Of a stretch of 9,796 nucleotides of DNA, positions 6,962-9,796 are shown piece after piece. How positions within the stretch are numbered: the stretch's first letter is position 1; each line of letters begins with the position of its first letter. The DNA comes from Acidimicrobiaceae bacterium (GTDB lineage: Bacteria > Actinomycetota > Acidimicrobiia > Acidimicrobiales > RAAP-2), in the NCBI GenBank assembly GCA_003164275.1, contig PLSY01000364.1:1648-11443 (forward strand). Reading direction: 5' to 3'. The notes beneath the pieces are model-generated. The model worked only from the letters and a program-made list of their open reading frames with translations. It ran no database searches and was not told the DNA's origin. A program made the position numbers and the translations under genes.

Positions 6962-7870
6962 TCACCGGAGAATGGAGATGGTGACCAAGATGGCGTCGAA
7001 CAGGAAGTGGGCGGCGATCGGTCGGGTCAGGCGCCGGTGCTTTTGGAACGACCGGGTCACGAAGTACCCGAAGGGCACGGTCAACAAGAAGCCGAGCCCG
7101 TAGTAGACGTGGTAGCTGGTGCGGAGGATGAGGCTCAAGATGAGCGCACTCTGGGGCGTCCAGCCGAGCTGGCCGAGCCGGGTGATCAGGTAGCCGTTGA
7201 CCAGCACCTCCTCGGCTATGGCGGTGGTGGCCGAGATGGCGAGGCCCCAGAGCACGTAGTAGGCGGGAACGTTCCCGACCGGGACGGTGTTCACCAGTGA
7301 CTTGTGATCGACGAGCAGGGGCGCCAGCGGGATCAGGATCACCAGCTCGGAGCCGAAGGCCGCAGCCGCCAGTCCGAGGCCGGGGATGATGTCCCCCCTG
7401 ATGCTCGGGAGGCTCAAGCCCAGCACCGAGGGCGACTGTCCCGTCCGGCCCAACAGGTAGAGGGCGAGTGGGACCATGGCTGCCACCGGCAGGTAGTCGA
7501 GGATGCCGAGCACCAGGTTGGCCACCGGCTGGTGGCGGACGAGGTCCGGGAACCGGGTAACGCTGGCCACCCCGGCCACGTGCTGGGAGAACAGGATGAC
7601 GGCGGCCATGACGGCGGGGAGCAAGAAGGCCACCATCACCCACCGGGTCTCCCACACGAGGGCCGCCCGGGCCGGGCCGTCGGCCAGGACCAGTGGCGTG
7701 CGCAGCGGCCCGTCCTCCCACACGGGGGCCTCGGTGGCCTGCCAGAACGACCAGCCAGGCGTCGGTGGGGGCCAGTCGGGCGGGGGGCGCCAGCCCGGGA
7801 GGGGCCTCCAGCCGGCCGGTGGTGGCGGCCAGTTCGGCGGGGAGCGCCAGACCCAGGTCTCCTTAGCCAT
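6962..7870 (-). CDS. CPBP-family intramembrane protease-like protein with Trp/Pro-rich N-terminus
   Basis: The product has 302 residues. Residues 1-43 carry a soluble Trp/Pro-rich segment (NWPPPPAGW, GWRPPPDWPPP) with W spaced every 6-7 residues. From about residue 75 on there are six to seven hydrophobic helices. The family motifs are AEEVLVNGYL (219-228) with Glu220/Glu221, RTSYHVYYG (250-258) with His254, and HFLFD (288-292) with His288. These match the EExxxR, FxxxH and HxxxD-type motifs of CPBP (Abi/Rce1-like) proteases, except that the usual Arg of motif 1 is Asn225. The glutamates and both histidines are kept, so catalysis remains possible, but the substrate is unknown. Eukaryotic Rce1 cuts prenylated proteins, and some bacterial members relate to bacteriocin immunity or signalling. 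ATG 7870 follows GGGAGGA with a short 3-nt gap. The gene converges on ppc, 45 bp apart, with no clear terminator between them. Confidence 0.88.
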   Translation of the reverse strand: MAKETWVWRSPPNWPPPPAGWRPLPGWRPPPDWPPPTPGWSFWQATEAPVWEDGPLRTPLVLADGPARAALVWETRWVMVAFLLPAVMAAVILFSQHVAGVASVTRFPDLVRHQPVANLVLGILDYLPVAAMVPLALYLLGRTGQSPSVLGLSLPSIRGDIIPGLGLAAAAFGSELVILIPLAPLLVDHKSLVNTVPVGNVPAYYVLWGLAISATTAIAEEVLVNGYLITRLGQLGWTPQSALILSLILRTSYHVYYGLGFLLTVPFGYFVTRSFQKHRRLTRPIAAHFLFDAILVTISILR

Positions 7871-7976
7871 CCGTCCTCCCGCTTTTGCTCCACCGGACGG
7901 CGATGCGGGCCGAGGCGCTGTCCTGGAGGACGAAGCGGAGCTCCGCCAAGTTGATCATGAACACGATCCCGGGCAC
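7863..7976 (-). CDS. possible micro-ORF overlapping the CPBP gene start
   Basis: The ORF has 37 codons from GTG 7976 (or 31 from ATG 7958) to a TAA at 7863 that overlaps the CPBP start codon region. The product contains VFMINLAELRFVLQ followed by a basic end (ARIAVRWSKSGR). Nearly every codon ends in G or C, like real genes here, and the stop/start overlap would suit translational coupling. The CPBP ribosome binding site (7874-7880) lies inside it. Against it, no good ribosome binding site precedes either start, and it fills a gap that could simply be a leader. I recognise no family. Confidence 0.25.
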   Translation of the reverse strand: MPGIVFMINLAELRFVLQDSASARIAVRWSKSGRTDG

Positions 7977-7989
7977 ACGCTGGGCCGGT

Positions 7990-8673
7990 TCACGATTCGC
8001 CGGCCCTGAAGAACGCATCGAAGCGCCCACGGTCACCTTCGATCTCCACATGGCCAGAGTTGACTCGGCCGTAGAGCAGGAGGACGAGGTCAGACGCCGT
8101 GGCCCGAGCCGTCACCGGGGGACCCGACCCGGACCCGAGCGCCCACTTTCGCCCGGTGTCGACGGCCACCAGGTCGACCCGGCCCGGCCGGCCCGTTGCC
8201 CCGCGGTCCACCACCTCCAAGAACTCACTCACTCCGTCGACGGCGACGGCCGTCTTGATCGGCTCGGGCACATGAGCCGCACTCTGTGCATCCCAGCGAT
8301 GGACCGAGGCCTCTTGGACCTGGTGGCGGCCTACCGCCCCGACGGTGCGGGGCTCTCCCCACCAGGTCCAACATGGCGTCGAGTCCGGCACCTTCTCGAG
8401 CTGGCCGCACAGCAGGTCGGTTCCGTCCCGGAGCCAGTCGGCGAGCTGTTCATCCGACGACGGGGCGGGTGGCTCGCCCCTCCACGGCTGGCTCGGGTTC
8501 TCCCCCTCCACGTTCTTGGCCCAGAAGCGCTGGACCCGGCCCAGATGGAGGGCGAGGTCGCCCATGGTCCATCCCGGGCACGAAGGGACAGTGAGGCCCA
8601 TCGGGTTGGCCTGGACCACGTCGGCCAGCCGGGCGCTCTCCGCCTTGATCGCCACGATCTCCCCGAGGCCCAT
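7990..8673 (-). CDS. maleylpyruvate isomerase-family, mycothiol-dependent DinB-fold protein
   Basis: The product has 227 residues. Residues about 1-130 match the DinB/MDMPI N-terminal four-helix domain: VPSCPGWTMGDLALHLGRV (29-47), then RHQVQEASVHRWDAQ (116-130). His43, Glu121 and His125 fit the H...ExxxH metal triad known from the Corynebacterium maleylpyruvate isomerase. Residues about 140-225 match the C-terminal MDMPI domain, including ASDLVLLLYGR (193-203). Family members use mycothiol or bind metal in thiol-dependent isomerase or transferase reactions. Most such paralogs have unknown substrates, and there are no gentisate-pathway genes here, so true maleylpyruvate isomerase activity should not be assumed. 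No Shine-Dalgarno site precedes ATG 8673, but a TANNNT box 7 nt upstream suggests leaderless transcription. The CPBP gene lies 119 bp downstream on the same strand. Confidence 0.85.
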   Translation of the reverse strand: MGLGEIVAIKAESARLADVVQANPMGLTVPSCPGWTMGDLALHLGRVQRFWAKNVEGENPSQPWRGEPPAPSSDEQLADWLRDGTDLLCGQLEKVPDSTPCWTWWGEPRTVGAVGRHQVQEASVHRWDAQSAAHVPEPIKTAVAVDGVSEFLEVVDRGATGRPGRVDLVAVDTGRKWALGSGSGPPVTARATASDLVLLLYGRVNSGHVEIEGDRGRFDAFFRAGES

Positions 8674-8720
8674 CGCGATGACGCTACAGCCACGGCCAGT
8701 CAGTGCCGACTACCGTCATC
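8674..8720 (-). promoter_or_regulatory. candidate leaderless promoter with flanking inverted repeat
   Basis: Read on the minus strand, TAGCGT (complement of 8681-8686) is a TANNNT -10 box 7 nt before ATG 8673. GATGACG (8677-8683) and CGTCATC (8714-8720) form a 7-bp inverted repeat, and the inner arm overlaps the -10 box. A second pair, GGCCAG (8694-8699) and CTGGCC (8725-8730), interleaves with it. Operator function is possible, but the arm spacing is long. Confidence 0.3.
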
Positions 8721-8786
8721 CCGTCTGGCCCACCGGATGCATCGTGGTGTCAGTCGAGACGGGGACGCCGACTGGGCCCCGGCTCT

Positions 8787-8811
8787 GCTCGGCTCGGCTC
8801 GGCTCGGCTCG
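8787..8811. repeat. five tandem GCTCG units in an intergenic region
   Basis: GCTCG is repeated exactly five times with no mismatches, between the DinB-fold gene and gltD, about 32 bp downstream of the gltD stop. It is a simple-sequence repeat prone to slippage. It lies outside the coding sequences and no function is evident. Confidence 0.85.
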
Positions 8812-8821
8812 GAGGAGACGA

Positions 8822-8833
8822 CCCCTGCCGGGG
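8822..8833 (-). terminator. weak hairpin downstream of gltD
   Basis: CCCC-TGCC-GGGG lies 10 bp past the gltD stop. The stem is only 4 bp and no T-tract follows, so terminator function is doubtful. The rest of the 169-bp gap (8674-8842) holds the GCTCG repeat and the inverted repeats listed separately. Confidence 0.2.
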
Positions 8834-8842
8834 ATCGACCAA

Positions 8843-9796
<954 letters not shown>

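Noticed and set aside
6962..7870. CPBP gene as part of a bacteriocin-immunity or anti-phage system
   Set aside because: No bacteriocin, toxin, nuclease or defence gene is adjacent. Family membership alone does not support it.

Overview
The window is a GC-rich stretch of bacterial chromosome with strong G/C bias at third codon positions and Shine-Dalgarno sites of the GGAGG type. A DinB-fold protein of the mycothiol-dependent maleylpyruvate isomerase family, a CPBP membrane protein with a Trp/Pro-rich N-terminus and a transglycosylase-NlpC/P60 wall hydrolase together point to Actinomycetota. Placement nearer to Acidimicrobiia is only a guess. I see no tRNA, rRNA, insertion sequence, CRISPR array, phage gene or plasmid gene. 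This looks like an ordinary housekeeping region, and I found no undescribed multi-gene system in it.

Layout. Bases 1-560 (+) hold the C-terminal part of a LOG-family nucleotide phosphoribohydrolase, converging on a minus-strand pair: an acyl-CoA synthetase (835-2469) followed 3 bp later by a 78-residue helical protein (595-831). A 280-bp divergent intergenic region (2470-2749) carries a candidate promoter, palindromes and a hairpin. To its right on the plus strand are a membrane-anchored transglycosylase-NlpC/P60 peptidoglycan hydrolase (2750-3694), a small single-pass membrane protein with a 15-bp tandem repeat (3764-3991) and phosphoenolpyruvate carboxylase (4101-6916). The carboxylase is split by an apparent one-base loss near 4830. 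On the minus strand follow, in transcription order, the C-terminal part of glutamate synthase small subunit (9796-8843, running off the window), a mycothiol-type DinB protein (8673-7990), a possible micro-ORF (7976-7863) and a CPBP-family membrane protein (7870-6962), which converges on ppc.

How the genes fit together. Phosphoenolpyruvate carboxylase (oxaloacetate supply) and GltD (glutamate synthesis) serve central carbon and nitrogen metabolism. The acyl-CoA synthetase activates fatty or other carboxylic acids. The hydrolase acts on the cell wall. Apart from the acyl-CoA synthetase pair and possibly the DinB/CPBP pair, nothing indicates that neighbours share a pathway.

Most worth checking are the frameshift in ppc, the start sites fixed by ribosome binding sites (TTG for the wall hydrolase, GTG for the acyl-CoA synthetase), the putative leaderless starts of ppc and the DinB gene, and the micro-ORF that overlaps the CPBP start.
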